Below, in pieces: positions 28,417 to 40,800 of a stretch of 64,000 bases of DNA. Position 1 is the first letter of the stretch, and every line of letters starts with the position of its first letter. This DNA is from Asticcacaulis sp. (GTDB lineage Bacteria; Pseudomonadota; Alphaproteobacteria; Caulobacterales; Caulobacteraceae), in contig JANQAC010000002.1 of the NCBI GenBank assembly GCA_024707255.1, forward strand, positions 180,001 through 244,000, read 5' to 3'. The notes under the pieces were generated by a model. That model saw only the letters and a program-made list of their open reading frames with translations, made no database searches and was not told the origin of the DNA. A program made the position numbers and the translations under genes.

Positions 28417-31400
28417 CTATTTCGCTGCCCAGACGACATAGGATCCGGCGCCATTCTTGTTGAACTTGTTAAGCGAGGCGCTCGCCTTGGCCGGTTCGCA
28501 ATAGCACCCGAAGCCGGCGGCGGAGAGCTGGCGGACTACATGATCCACCGACTCCAGCGAGCTATGCCCTTCGGTGGCGTGAACCTCGATAAAAATGCGC
28601 CGCACCTTGTCCAGATGGTTCCTTATTTCTTCCAGCACCGGCATTTCGGCGCCTTCAATATCCAGTTTCAGGAGATCGACCGGCCGGTCGATGAAGCGGC
28701 TGAGGGGGATAGTCGGCACCTCGTAGGAGTCCATGGCATAGGCGCTGTCCTTCAGGCGATTTGTCAGCGAACCGCCCATGGACATATGCTGGGGTTCGTT
28801 GAAATAGGCCACGCCTTCCTCTGCGGCTAGGGCGACCTGCCGGACGGTGACATTGCGCCAGCCGTTGTTTTCTGCATTTTCTTTCAGAGCCCGGGCGGCG
28901 GCGCGGCCGGGCTCGAAAGCAACGATCTGCGCATCGGGGTATTGCTGCAGGAAGCCGTATGTAGCCAGGCCGAAATTTGCCCCGCCGTCGAGAATATAGG
29001 GCGCCGGATTATTGGTGGCGAAGTAGTAGCTGCGGCGCAGGATGATTTCATCAAACAGAACAGGCAGATCCTGCTCGGTCGCCGGCCGCAGACTGGCGTC
29101 CTTCAGGGCCAGCAAACCCTCCTTGTTACGCAATTGCCGGCGCAGCAAACCCAGGGTTTGGTCATATGTCTGGCACATGTTTATGGCATTGGCCATAAAG
29201 AGACTGCGATCGAAGGTTCGGGGAAGCGCCCAGTTGCAGCTTGCCAGAAGCGATCGCGCCGCCGCCGCCGCCGTCATCCGCTGCGCTGCATCCTCCACCG
29301 AAGCGGCAGCCGTAAAGATATCGGGCTGTAGCCAGGTTTCCGGTTTGAGGCCGTTTTTCAATACAGGGGTGAGACGACCGGGTTCTACGGTCGATGAAAT
29401 GAGCTCGATCAATTCCAGCGGCGTGTCGTCTGGCGCCTTCTGCAATGCGGCGCGGACATATTTGCGCACATCCGCCATATCGACATTTTCAGGCGTAACC
29501 TCCGGCTGGACAATATGCAGCGGCAACTGCGAAGAGTGAGCAGGTGTCTCGGCTGATAGTTTCAGCGCCTCCCTGTGCGCTTCGCAAAGCGTATGGAATG
29601 CGCTTTCGTCATAGGCGTCCACCGCCAGATCGGAGGTCGTTGCAAGTGTGTCCAGAATGGACTGAAGACGGTCAGAAAAAGCCGGAATAGCGGCTGTTGG
29701 GGCGATCGCTGCTTTCAGCCCGACATAGGTTTGCGGGGTGAAATCTGTCAATATACGGCCGACCTCATCACGAAACGCGCGGTAGTTTCCGCGCTCTATG
29801 AAGCTGATATTTCCCTCGCTGAATTCGCGCAGCACGGGCAGGTCGAAAGCCACGCAAGGCCTGCCCATATACTGCGCTTCGATCGGCGGATAGCCAAAGC
29901 CTTCAAAGCTTGACTGAAAAATCATCAATTTCGATTTGGCGATTTCCTCGAATTTTTCGACGTCGGAAATACCATGTAGAATCCTGAGCTTCACACCTTT
30001 GCGCTTCAACTTGTTCTCAAACGCTTCCAGTTCATCAGCCGGAGGCAGCGGGGCGGTGCCGACTACAAGTGCCAGCGTGTAGCCGCTCATTTCGGAGGGG
30101 ATGAGCCTGAGGACGGCATCAATATTCTTGTGTTTTGCAAAAGAGCCGAAGCGGCTGATGCAAATGACCTGTTTCCTGGGTTCGATGTGACGGCCCGCCA
30201 CCAGATCGGCAGCATAGGTGTTTATGGAAGGCGGCGCGTCAACGAACACGGTATGCGGCTGGACTGTGTCGTAATAGTCCAGGGCATAACGCGTACTTTC
30301 CCTGGCAGAAGACAGAATGGCGTCGCTGAATGTGGAGGTTGTATGCCAGAAGGTCCACAATGACGGATCTCGCGGCTCCGGCGACAATTCATTGTACCAG
30401 TTGGGCGATTCAAAATTCAACAGGATGACCTTGGCATTACTGAACTGCGCGCATTCCAGCGCGGCCATATAAGCCTTGGGGTCCGAAGAACTGTCCGGGA
30501 TGACAAAGACGACGTCGAACCGTTCGGCGGGGGATTCGTCGAAATCATTGATCCAGAAGCGAATACGGTCATGATTGGGATTTAACGCCAGATAGGACCA
30601 CCAGTAGGGCTTGTTGTCGAACCACATGACGATGTCATGGCCGCGCTGGGCAAGGGCCTCGGCGATCATGGCGGCGTGATAACGGCCACCCGAAAACAGG
30701 TGGGGCGCGCATTTGCTGACAATCAGCACGCGCAGCGGCTTATCTACGACCTGGAGCTTCGCCTGCGACTGTCGCGTCAGTTGTTTCTTGCCCTTGACCG
30801 GCTTCATGAAATGGCCGGGCACAGGGCGCGCCTTTAGGGCCGGCGTGAAGGACGGCTCAAGGCTGAAATACATCTTGCCAGCCAGTTCGCCCGCCTGACA
30901 GGACTCCTCAGCAGAATCCAGATAGCGCGAGAAGGTCGAGGTCTGACGGCGGGCGTCGAAGGTCGGGTGTGACTGATGGCCGGTATCGACGAGATCGTGA
31001 TAGTGGGTCTTGGCCGAGTGCGCCCAGAAATCCTCGTTCTTTTCAGGATCCGGGTTCTTCCCGTCACAGCCAAGAACAAAGATCAGGTCGGAGAAGGTCG
31101 CGGCGATCGGCAGCATGTGGATATTGAGCGTGCTGTCGAGCCTGGGCAGGGACCAGATGGCGTCCAGATCGATATTGGCGCCTTGGTGCCGCTGGTCGCA
31201 GAAGATGATCTTGTCCTTGATTTCCGGGAATTTGGCCGAGAGCAGAAAGCCGAAAGCAGCGCTGGTAAAGAACAGCAGGTCGCGCTCTTTCAGCGCCTTG
31301 ACCAGATCAGCGCGGAAACGTTCGGCATAGGCGGAAACGCCGAAATGGCTGACCACGTCGCCGGCGCAGACGAAGGCCGGTTTGATATGATCAAGCAGTT

Positions 31401-33450
31401 CGTCATCGGCCACCGAGGTATTGCAGACGACGGTCAGGCATTTCGAGAAATCATAATCGAAAGCCTTGTCGATTGAGGGACCGGTGCCGAAAACGACGGC
31501 CGCTTCCTTGCCTTCTGCGCGCAACTGTTCAAGACGTGCCCGGAATTTTGCCTGACTGTCGGCGAGCAAAGCATCGCGTTCGGGCTTGCCCAGCGCCATC
31601 CATTGCGCGCGGCAGTAATTGCCATATTCTGTCGATTCAAGGTCGTCCGTACCCACCGTCATTACCTGGCAGCCGGGCCCCAGTTTGCGAAGGCGAGCAA
31701 GGGCTTCGGCGGGCAGGGCCTGCCAGACAAAGATCAAGCGGGCACGGACAAGCGCTTCGTAATAGGCGTCGTCTGCATCGATCAGCCGGATATTCCCGTT
31801 ATCGGCCATAGCATCGCCGAAATAGGGCGGCTTTTCTCCAACCTTCAGGTCCGGTGTCCGGAGCGCCATTGTGACCTGTTCAATGGATCGGCCGGCGCCG
31901 GTGAGATACCAGGCAGCGCGATGATAATGGTTTGTCAGGTCGGCGGCAGCCGCGAAGGGCGGGAAATAGGTCACCGTGCCGGGCGAAGTTTTCAGAGGCG
32001 CTGGCCTGGCCTCGACCGACGTAGCAAAAGCTTCGGCAGCAGCAAGCGTGGCCTCGGTTTCGATGTCCACCAAACGCGGTTTGTCCGGCGCCAGGCTGGC
32101 TGGCCGTGACAGTTTGCTGAAGGCGCTTGTTTCTTTTATCTCAATCAGCCTGATCGCCTTGTCGCCCTTTGATTTCACAGCCGCAATCAGGCTTTCGCCC
32201 TCTTCAAGCCCACTGCAAGGCGTCTGAAACTGCCATCGCCGCAGTCCATCCTTGCCGGTGGGCAGGCTTTTGAGGTGCGTTTGCGAAAAAATACGCCCGG
32301 CCGAACTGGTGATTTCAACGGCTGAGACCGAGAGTCCGCGCTCGAGTTTGCCTTCGGCCAGAATATGACGACGCTGGGGATTAAACTGTGCGGTGACAAT
32401 GGAAATAGCACTGGCTTCGGGGGGCGCAGTGTTTTTTTCCACGACCTTGGGCCAGTTGACCTCCTTGCTGGTAGCGATATTCCCCGTTTCGGTTACCAAT
32501 TCGGCTGTAATGGTTGGTGTGCGCTGGCTTTTTCCCACCTTCGCCTTGAACTCCCAACCGCTATGCGTATCGTAAAAGGAAGGGAAACGCGCGGCGACAT
32601 TGCTTCGGCGCAGGCCATAGGTGAACTCGCCGTCTATTGCATTTCCATTCGCATCCCGGACGATGATAAGGGAGCGGCCGCCGCTGACCAGCCGCCAGCC
32701 GGACAGGGTAAGAGTATCACCCTGCTCATTGACCTGGGCGCTGGAGAGGGCAAAACGCGGGGCTTGGGCGGCATTGACCTGACGGACCTGTTGCGGGTCG
32801 ATGTCCTTATGAGCCTTTACCGTGCCGGCGTCGGTCATCAATTCGGCTGTCAATTTTTCGACCGAGCGATATTCGCTGAGCGGAACACGGAATTCCCAGC
32901 CGGAATTCTCGTCGAAATATTGCGGCATCTTGTAAGCGATATCCGCCCGGTAAATACCCTTGGTCAAGCGACCATTCAGCACCTGGCCCAGCTGGTTGCG
33001 CAGGGTGATGAACCAGCGATCGGCTTCGGTCAAAACCCAGCCGCTGATGATCGCTTCATCAGCGCGGTTGTCGATTTCAATTCTGGAAATGGCCAGGCGT
33101 GAAGGCAATGCCTTTTGAGTTACAACGGGCTGGCCTGGTAAAGGCTTGACCTTGCCCGCATCGACCTTATGGATTGAGCTGGCGCTGCCATCCTCGGTAA
33201 ACAGCTGCGCCTTTATCTCTTTCAGCTTTTTGAAGGTCCCGCTTGAAATTTCGAATTCCCAGCCAGCGGCTTCATTGTAATATTGCGGAAAATTATTGGC
33301 GACATCGGCACGTGGGATGCCTTTTCTGACTTCGCCATTGATCGACTTGTCGTCCTGATCGTGAAAGGTCAGCAGCCAGCGCGAGGCGCTCGTCAGGGCC
33401 CAGCCGCTCACGATCAGATTGCCACCTTCGGCCTGACGGATATTTGACAC
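28417..33450 (-). CDS. Giant fusion: three SGW beta domains, DUF115 domain, GT4 glycosyltransferase and FkbM methyltransferase
   Basis: A 1677-aa cytoplasmic-type protein. Three tandem beta domains start with SGW at residues 15, 136 and 250, each followed by R-[A/S]-[D/N]-[V/I]-A and a SGWEF/AGWEF signature. A DUF115/MptE-like domain begins near 655 (VVFGTGPSIDKAFDYD). A GT4 domain runs from about 907 (SKCAPHLFSGGRYHA) with EGFGYPPIEA near 1186. An FkbM-type methyltransferase occupies the last 200 residues (DGGANFGLATYGF near 1483, LKLDIEGAE). No good start lies at GTG 33450: the first SGW domain should begin earlier (LPPRVAVSNI). An ATG at 33563 would fit if the A run at 33531-33537 has eight bases, giving 1715 aa. 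It probably builds and methylates a chain or its terminus. Confidence 0.85.
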   Translation of the reverse strand: MSNIRQAEGGNLIVSGWALTSASRWLLTFHDQDDKSINGEVRKGIPRADVANNFPQYYNEAAGWEFEISSGTFKKLKEIKAQLFTEDGSASSIHKVDAGKVKPLPGQPVVTQKALPSRLAISRIEIDNRADEAIISGWVLTEADRWFITLRNQLGQVLNGRLTKGIYRADIAYKMPQYFDENSGWEFRVPLSEYRSVEKLTAELMTDAGTVKAHKDIDPQQVRQVNAAQAPRFALSSAQVNEQGDTLTLSGWRLVSGGRSLIIVRDANGNAIDGEFTYGLRRSNVAARFPSFYDTHSGWEFKAKVGKSQRTPTITAELVTETGNIATSKEVNWPKVVEKNTAPPEASAISIVTAQFNPQRRHILAEGKLERGLSVSAVEITSSAGRIFSQTHLKSLPTGKDGLRRWQFQTPCSGLEEGESLIAAVKSKGDKAIRLIEIKETSAFSKLSRPASLAPDKPRLVDIETEATLAAAEAFATSVEARPAPLKTSPGTVTYFPPFAAAADLTNHYHRAAWYLTGAGRSIEQVTMALRTPDLKVGEKPPYFGDAMADNGNIRLIDADDAYYEALVRARLIFVWQALPAEALARLRKLGPGCQVMTVGTDDLESTEYGNYCRAQWMALGKPERDALLADSQAKFRARLEQLRAEGKEAAVVFGTGPSIDKAFDYDFSKCLTVVCNTSVADDELLDHIKPAFVCAGDVVSHFGVSAYAERFRADLVKALKERDLLFFTSAAFGFLLSAKFPEIKDKIIFCDQRHQGANIDLDAIWSLPRLDSTLNIHMLPIAATFSDLIFVLGCDGKNPDPEKNEDFWAHSAKTHYHDLVDTGHQSHPTFDARRQTSTFSRYLDSAEESCQAGELAGKMYFSLEPSFTPALKARPVPGHFMKPVKGKKQLTRQSQAKLQVVDKPLRVLIVSKCAPHLFSGGRYHAAMIAEALAQRGHDIVMWFDNKPYWWSYLALNPNHDRIRFWINDFDESPAERFDVVFVIPDSSSDPKAYMAALECAQFSNAKVILLNFESPNWYNELSPEPRDPSLWTFWHTTSTFSDAILSSARESTRYALDYYDTVQPHTVFVDAPPSINTYAADLVAGRHIEPRKQVICISRFGSFAKHKNIDAVLRLIPSEMSGYTLALVVGTAPLPPADELEAFENKLKRKGVKLRILHGISDVEKFEEIAKSKLMIFQSSFEGFGYPPIEAQYMGRPCVAFDLPVLREFSEGNISFIERGNYRAFRDEVGRILTDFTPQTYVGLKAAIAPTAAIPAFSDRLQSILDTLATTSDLAVDAYDESAFHTLCEAHREALKLSAETPAHSSQLPLHIVQPEVTPENVDMADVRKYVRAALQKAPDDTPLELIELISSTVEPGRLTPVLKNGLKPETWLQPDIFTAAASVEDAAQRMTAAAAARSLLASCNWALPRTFDRSLFMANAINMCQTYDQTLGLLRRQLRNKEGLLALKDASLRPATEQDLPVLFDEIILRRSYYFATNNPAPYILDGGANFGLATYGFLQQYPDAQIVAFEPGRAAARALKENAENNGWRNVTVRQVALAAEEGVAYFNEPQHMSMGGSLTNRLKDSAYAMDSYEVPTIPLSRFIDRPVDLLKLDIEGAEMPVLEEIRNHLDKVRRIFIEVHATEGHSSLESVDHVVRQLSAAGFGCYCEPAKASASLNKFNKNGAGSYVVWAAK

Positions 33451-33727
33451 AGCTACCCGGGGGGGCAGAATGGCGTCGGCATCAGCCTTCTGGTTTGAGC
33501 GGAAAATGGAACGGGCGGCTGAGATAAGCGTTTTTTTGTCAGCGGCGGGCTTTTTTCGGTCATTTTCTCGATCAGGTCTGAGTGGCGTGGCAGTTTCGGC
33601 ATGAAGGTGTTGGTGGCAGAGCTTGTCTTGCTGGCTCGTCCAATCGTTCGTTTGCCACTAAGTCATAGTGGTCAACCAGGCGTCAAGTGCAGGTCTGGTC
33701 AGTGCAAATGCGAATGATGCGAGAAGA

Positions 33728-34300
33728 CTATTCTTCCCAGCGTATATTATCCCTGATCGCGCGCGCGGGCACGCCGGCCAGCAGGCTGTTAGGGAGAAAT
33801 GCATTTGATACGACAGCTCTTGAACCTACCACGCTTCCGCTGCCGATTTGAGCGCCTTTCAGGATATTGATCTCTTCCGACAGCCAGACGTGGTCGCCAA
33901 CAATAATGGGTTTGGGGGTATTGATGCGTTCGCCCGTATTCGTGTCGAAGATCTTGTGGGAATCCGATGGTCGGAACTTGGCGCTCCCAATCAGGCAATC
34001 ATTTCCTATCGTGACTTCGCATCCAGTTTCGGCAAGGTTTGCCCAAAGGACATTATTTATCTTGGTGCGCTCACCGATGGTGATGATGTTTCCTGCACCC
34101 TTCATGTAGATCATGACCTTGCCGGTCGTGCCTTCGCCAATCTGCACGGTCTGATTCGGACGGTAAAATTCGATGCTTCCTTCGATGCGGTTGCTATTTG
34201 GCAGTATCAGGCGGCAGTCATCGGCATTGAATTTTACGTCGAGCCTGTCCGAGACCTCGCCTTCCACGATATTACCTTTTCCATTATCCGTAATTGGCAA
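33728..34300 (-). CDS. Hexapeptide-repeat acetyltransferase (WbbJ/maltose O-acetyltransferase-like)
   Basis: A 190-aa left-handed beta-helix acyltransferase. Repeated [I/V]-x-[I/G] hexapeptides run through IGEGTTGKV, ITIGERTKI and VTIGNDCLIGSA, followed by the catalytic-loop region PSDSHKIFD and the typical end IIVGDHVWLSEEI, IGSGSVVGSRAVV, AGVPARAIRDNI. TTG at 34300 is the start, supported by GGGAGAG five bases before it; an ATG 14 bases upstream is out of frame. It lies upstream of the giant transferase gene in the same direction and probably acetylates the same glycan. Confidence 0.82.
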   Translation of the reverse strand: MPITDNGKGNIVEGEVSDRLDVKFNADDCRLILPNSNRIEGSIEFYRPNQTVQIGEGTTGKVMIYMKGAGNIITIGERTKINNVLWANLAETGCEVTIGNDCLIGSAKFRPSDSHKIFDTNTGERINTPKPIIVGDHVWLSEEINILKGAQIGSGSVVGSRAVVSNAFLPNSLLAGVPARAIRDNIRWEE

Positions 34301-34539
34301 GCTGTCTCTCCCATCTGAATTCCGGCAGCAGGATAATGCTCCGATAAAGCCGCAAGGTTAGGGCTTCGATCCATATCCATGCCGTATATGGGCGAATTGA
34401 TAAGGAGTTTGCCTGACGGCTGCAAACACTAAATCCCTTTCGTGATGGTTGACTTCCCTTATTGAACTCCTTTAGGAAATTCCTGTTGCGGTAGGGCGGG
34501 CCGTCGGATGGCGCCTGTTTGCCGTCTTTCCATTTTTAA

Positions 34540-35583
<1,044 letters not shown>

Positions 35584-35607
35584 AGCGCTGAACGGGATCG
35601 AAGGTTC

Positions 35608-38600
35608 ATGCGGATCGCCATATTCAGTACCTGCCCTGCCGGCGTTTATTCCGGCGGGAGGTATCATGCCCTGATTGCAGGCTATTGTCTGGCCCGCCGA
35701 GGCCATGAGGTTTATTTCGTTACGGACAACGAGCCCATTTTCGATGCCGATCTCCGGTCGATTTCGCCTGAAAACCCGGTCCGTATCGTTACTGAAGCCT
35801 CATTCAATGTCCTGTCACCAGGGCGAATGGATGCAGTATTTATTGCCCCGCAACTGACTCCGGTTCGCCGGCTCTACAATATGGCCATGCGCACCGCCGA
35901 ACGCGACAGGGCCGCGCTTATCCTGTTCTGTTTTGAAGCGCCGAACTGGTTCAACGAGGTCTCCCCCCACAAACGGCCGGAGGCAGGCTGGCGTGAGTGG
36001 CAACTGCCCGTGAGACGCGGTGGTCTGGTCCTGTGCAGCGCGGAGGAAAACCGGCGTTATGCCGAAGCCTACTTTACGGACGTTCCGCCTGAAACTCAGT
36101 TTGATGTCTGGCAACCGGCGATCAATACACCGGCGCGCGACCGGTCTGACGATATCACGCATCAGAAGAAGATTCTGCTGTTCGCCCGCCCCAGCGACAA
36201 GCACAAAGGCGCCGATGTCGTTGAGCACCTCATGGTGCCAGAACTCAGGGACCACGTTTTTTCGATTGTCATCGGCAATCCGCGTGGCGCGGGTATTTAC
36301 CGCTCGCGTATTTCAATGCTGGCCGCGGAGCGTGGCCTTTCGGTTGAATTCCTGTTTTCGTTGTCTGATGAAGAGAAGTTTGCCGCGATCAAGTCAGCAT
36401 CGGCCATGGTTTTTCCGTCCTTTTTCGAAGGTTACGGTTATCCGCCTGTCGAGGCATTGGCGTGTGATACCGCCTGCGTTGCATATGATCTGCCGGTCAT
36501 CCGTGAAAATGTCGGCGATCTGGTGCGCTATGCGCCTCTCGGCGATATCGATGCTTTGCGTGAAGCGCTTATCGAAACCGTTCGCCAGCCGCGGCAGGAA
36601 ACAGCCCTTAATCCGCGTATCAGGTTCCTGACTGATATCGATCAGCGTGCCGATGCGCTTGAGCAGGTCATTGCAAGGTACCTTCATCACCTGGCCCAGC
36701 CATCTGCGCCGGATGGTGTTTCGATCGGTGAGGCCAGCAGCCTTATCTTTGGCGACCGGACAGTGATACAGTTCACGCTTGCGAGCCGTGTCCGCATTCT
36801 GGGCGCCCTGTCATCAGCGGAATGGATACGCAGTTGCTGGGTGGAGCCTGGCTACTGGCATGAGGGCGAATTACTGCACACGGTGGTTCTCAGCGGCCGC
36901 ACCCGCGAGATGACCGATCTGGCCGGAAGCATTCTGAGCCTGAGCTTTGCCGGCGGCAGGCAGGGGCAGGTCACCCTGGATATAAATCTATGCCCGCCGA
37001 AGCCCCTTGCTGATTTCGCAGACAACACATTTGGTATAAGTCAGATTATTCCGGTGGATCAGGCAAGGCTTGTATCGGCATGGGCCATGCCGCCCGCAGG
37101 CATCGAGTATGATGCGGTCGTCTGGCTGGCGCAACGCGGTGAGGCCCTGCACTGCGTGGCGGGGGATACGGCTTATGTCAATAATGACTACAAGGCCAGA
37201 ACGGGCATTGGTGAGCAGACAAGCTGTGGCCTCCTGTTCCGTTTTGATCATGAAGCCGATCTGACCGGGCGCCATGCCGTACTTCTGCTGCGCAACGGAC
37301 GAGTCGTTGCGGCGGGTAACATCCCGGCTGTCAGCCTTCCCAAGGCGCGCGGTGGTGAAAGCGCACTGCTTTCCCTTGAAGGCACCAATGCGGCGCGAAT
37401 CGTGCGACTGATTGGAGAGGCGCCGGAGAGCCGCGCCGCCATGGATAGCGGCGGCATCTTCCGGGCGCGTGCCGATGCCGGCGATAATGCCGTCAGACTG
37501 GAACTCTATCGACAGCAGATCCGGCTGGGTTTTCCTTTGGGCAATCCGCAGCTATACGCCATTGTGAACCCCGATCGGGTTGAAGGAGATGAAGCAGAGT
37601 TCAGGCTGCTGCTCCCCGCGCTTGACAACAGAAAGTGGCGTTATAAGGCCTGCCTGCGGACATTCCGAGCTGAGATATCCGAAGCGATAACGCCCTTACT
37701 GGAATACGCGCAGGATGTGGTCGATCTGCCGGCAAAAACCCTGGTCCTGAATACTGAAGACACGACAACAAATGCCGCGTTTACGGTCATCAGGCGTCCG
37801 CTGCGCCGGGCTGTATCGCGTTATGTGTACGATGCTGTCGCCCGACAAATTCATGTGAGTGGCTGGGTATTAACGGAGGCTTCCGTGCGCGCCGAGCTTG
37901 TGGACGATACCAGTGGCGAGATAGTGGCGTACACAACCCGCCGTACGGAACGGGCGGATGTGGCAAAACGCCATGCCGATGGAACCTTTGTCGATTATGG
38001 GTTCGAGATTGATGCATGGGTGGGAGAACTGCCCCAAAACGGAATAGTCCTCGCTGATGGGCATGGGATGAATGAGGGGTTACGTGCAAGTGAAGCTCCG
38101 GAATTCTCAGTTGGGCGGATTAGCGAAGCTGGATATTTACTGCGCGTCTTCACCGGTGCAGGTGAAACGGTCGAATGGCCGATCGGCCTGCCGGTTCTTC
38201 ATGGCGTTACCGAGTTTTGTGCTTTTGATTCGCGTTATGACTCGTCGTGGGATCTGTTGTGGATCCGGGGTGTTTTTGTGGCATCGGGTCATCGCCTGTC
38301 TTCGATCGAGGCGTGGCAGGGGGATCGGCTTCTGGGTGAAGGCGCGGTCAATATCAAGCAGTACCGTCACGGCGAGACCAACACCGGCTGGCGCTTCGAG
38401 CTTTTGCTCGACGCGCCCCTCGATACGGCCGTGCCGATCGATATCCGCGCCACCCTGGAAAACGGCGCCCGGGTCTCCCTGAGCCTGGCGGTACCGGAAG
38501 CTTCGGCTTCGGCTGCGCCTCCGCCGGTCCTGCCTGGCGGCGACCTGGTCCGCTATGGCGCCGAGGCGGCGAAGGCCCGATTGTTCAGCGTGCTGCCGCC

Positions 38601-39907
38601 ACCGGCACGCCCGCGCGTTTTGCTGATCATCCACAATCTCGATGCCGTCGATCGGCCGGAAAAGGCTCAGGCCATCGCAAGCCTGCGCGACGAACTGCGC
38701 CGCCAGGGCCGGGAACTGGTGGTGCTGCACCATTCGCCCCACGCCATTCCCAGCCCCCGTCCTGCCCCCCCTGGCCGAGATCAATTTCTTTGACGGCGCG
38801 CTCGATGGCCTGGCCCGGACGGCCTGGGACAGCGATCCGGCGGCCGCGACACGCCTGTTTTCACCGGCGGTCAGGCAAAGGGCGGCCGGGGCGCTCTACG
38901 GCTTCTACTCGACGCTGAACCCGTCGCCGGTGGCGTTGGAAAAATGCCTCGACCAGATCGATGACGAGGCCCGCAAGGTGCTGTATGTCCTGCAGCAGGT
39001 GCAGCCGGATGTGGTCCTGTTGTGGCATCAGTGGAATTCCCTGATGGAGGTGGGGCGGACCCTGGCAAATGCCCTGGGGATCCCGAGTGCCTACCTGCAC
39101 GAGGGCATGGTGCCCAAGACCCTGACCCTGGATGCGAAGGGGATGATGGCCGAAGCGTCCTGCGTGGGGGTGACGTTGAAGGCGACCCGGGCCAACGCGC
39201 CCTGGCTGGAAAAGGCCGGGGCAGTTATCGCCGATATCCGCGACAGGCGGCTGGATCGCAAGCCGCAGTCGGGGCTGTCGGTGATGGGCGCGGTGCGGGC
39301 GCGTGCCGATGCCGAGGGCGCGAAGCTGGTCTTCTATGCTGGCATCAATGACTGGCATTCGGGCAATCTGCCGCGTGATGGACAATCGCGTCTGCATTCG
39401 CCGATCTTTGAGGATACGCAGGACGGTCTGGCGGCGCTGGCGGAACTGGCGGAGGCCCATAACTGGCTGATCCTGTTCAAGCCGCACCCCAACCTCTATC
39501 CGCAGGCTTTTGCGCATCCGCGCGTGGTGGTGGTGCGCGAGAGCAATGTGCTGGACTGCCTGCTGCTGAGTGATGTGACGGTGACCATTCTGTCTTCGGT
39601 GGCCTATATCGCGCTGGCCAATGACCGGCCGGTGGTGCTGATGGGGCGCAACACCCTGTCGGGTTCCGGCAGTGTTTATGAGGTCACCGCGCGCGAGACC
39701 CTGGCCGACACGGTCAATGCCGCCCTGGCGCGCTCAGGTTTCGACGACCAGCGCCGGGCCTTCCAAAGCCATATCGCCGCCCTCCTGAAGGATCACCTCT
39801 ATGCCTACGATCCGAAGGATACGCTCGCCATATTGACCCACAAAGATATGGTGAAAAAAATGAAAGATATGGAAGATGCCGGCCAGTCTGAAATGGCCAT
39901 CAAGTAA
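35608..39907 (+). CDS. Large glycosyltransferase fusion: GT4, SGW beta domains, capsule-synthesis-like C-terminus, one frameshift
   Basis: About 1432 aa after removing one base. The N-terminal GT4 domain opens FSTCPAGVYSGGRYHA and has the E-x7-E pair Glu274/Glu282 in FEGYGYPPVEA. A long beta-rich middle follows, including an SGW domain (IHVSGWVLTEA ... DYGFEIDAW), then the FDSRYD and RHGETNTGWRFELLLDAP domain, VLLIIHNLDAVDRPEK and the LFKPHPNLYPQ/RESNVLDCLLLSDV region shared with the gene at 23446. The frame breaks at 38755-38771, where CCCCC or CCCCCC has one base too many; correction gives SPVLPPLAEINFFDG. The first domain also resembles the GT4 part of the giant protein at 28417. Confidence 0.75.
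38180..39860 (+). repeat. Inverted paralogous repeat, copy B
   Basis: Partner of the repeat at 23500-25230, in opposite orientation. Similarity begins near the FDSRYD domain and stops just before the diverged C-terminal tails (MVKKMKDMEDAG here, TNQMMRIEALYRN in copy A). Both copies carry frameshifts at the same protein position (after HHSPHAIPS) but of opposite sign, which argues for independent events. Confidence 0.8.
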
Positions 39908-39924
39908 CCGCGAGTTGATATCTC

Positions 39925-40797
39925 ATGAAAGTGCTTTTTATAGCCAACTGCCATGCCAAGCCGCTCAGCATTATCTGCAATACGCTTTGCCCTTCGATTG
40001 CATTCGACTGGGTCGAGGTCAACCGTCTAAGCGAGGCCGATCGTGAGACTGTTACGGCAAAGATAGAAAACGCGGACAGCGTACTTTACTATCCGATTTC
40101 GGACAGATGGCCGCAGGACTTCGTGCGCGGCGCGACTATCCGGGAAAAGGCAAAAGCATCGCTTGTCCTTACGAATGTCTATTTTGGTGGCCTGCATCCA
40201 GACATTACATTGACCGGCAAGGGGGGCGCACGATTGCAAAGCCCTCTGGCCGATTATCATAGCCGAATTGTGCTGATGAGCTACCTCAACGGCCTGGACG
40301 CGTCAAAGGCCCTGCAACTGGTCAATGATTCAGCCTTTGCCGATAAATTCGGCTATCTTCAGGTCTGGCCGGATAGCTTGGCAGAGTTGAAAAAACGTAG
40401 CAACGAGGCGGATATCCGCTTCTACGACGAATTTGAGGAGATGCTTTACGAACGCCTGCCTTTGTTCGTGGTCAATCATCCGGTTACGCATCTGTTGTTT
40501 CTCTACGCGCGCAAGATACTGGCGCACCTGGGGCTTCCCGTCCTGTCGCTGACCGCTGACTGTTTCCCGCAGTGGATGTTGAGCAATGCCGTCTTCCCTG
40601 TATTTCCGTATATTTCCGAGACGTTCAAACTGCCTTATTCGGTGTCTCTTCTGAAGGCGCCGCGGGCCGACGTTTTTCTGGAAATGCCGGATTTCGTCAA
40701 TCAGTGTTATAGTTTGTATAAAGGGTATAAGCGCGAGGAAATGGTCGTCATGGACAAATACGCCGAATGGAAAACGCGCTTCCTGGCTAGTCTGTAA
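39925..40797 (+). CDS. WcbI-like polysaccharide biosynthesis protein
   Basis: A 290-aa protein with the start VLFIANCHAKPLS, the Cys/His-containing opening of the WcbI family (putative acyl or acetyltransferases of capsule loci). YYPISDRWPQDF and VYFGGLHPDI, followed by DEFEEMLYERLPLFVVNHPVTHLLFLYARKIL, also fit that family. It lies 17 bases after the large glycosyltransferase, and the next GT starts 3 bases after its stop. WcbI binds CoA in the one structurally known case; an acylation role here is inferred. Confidence 0.72.
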   Translation: MKVLFIANCHAKPLSIICNTLCPSIAFDWVEVNRLSEADRETVTAKIENADSVLYYPISDRWPQDFVRGATIREKAKASLVLTNVYFGGLHPDITLTGKGGARLQSPLADYHSRIVLMSYLNGLDASKALQLVNDSAFADKFGYLQVWPDSLAELKKRSNEADIRFYDEFEEMLYERLPLFVVNHPVTHLLFLYARKILAHLGLPVLSLTADCFPQWMLSNAVFPVFPYISETFKLPYSVSLLKAPRADVFLEMPDFVNQCYSLYKGYKREEMVVMDKYAEWKTRFLASL

Positions 40798-40800
40798 TTA

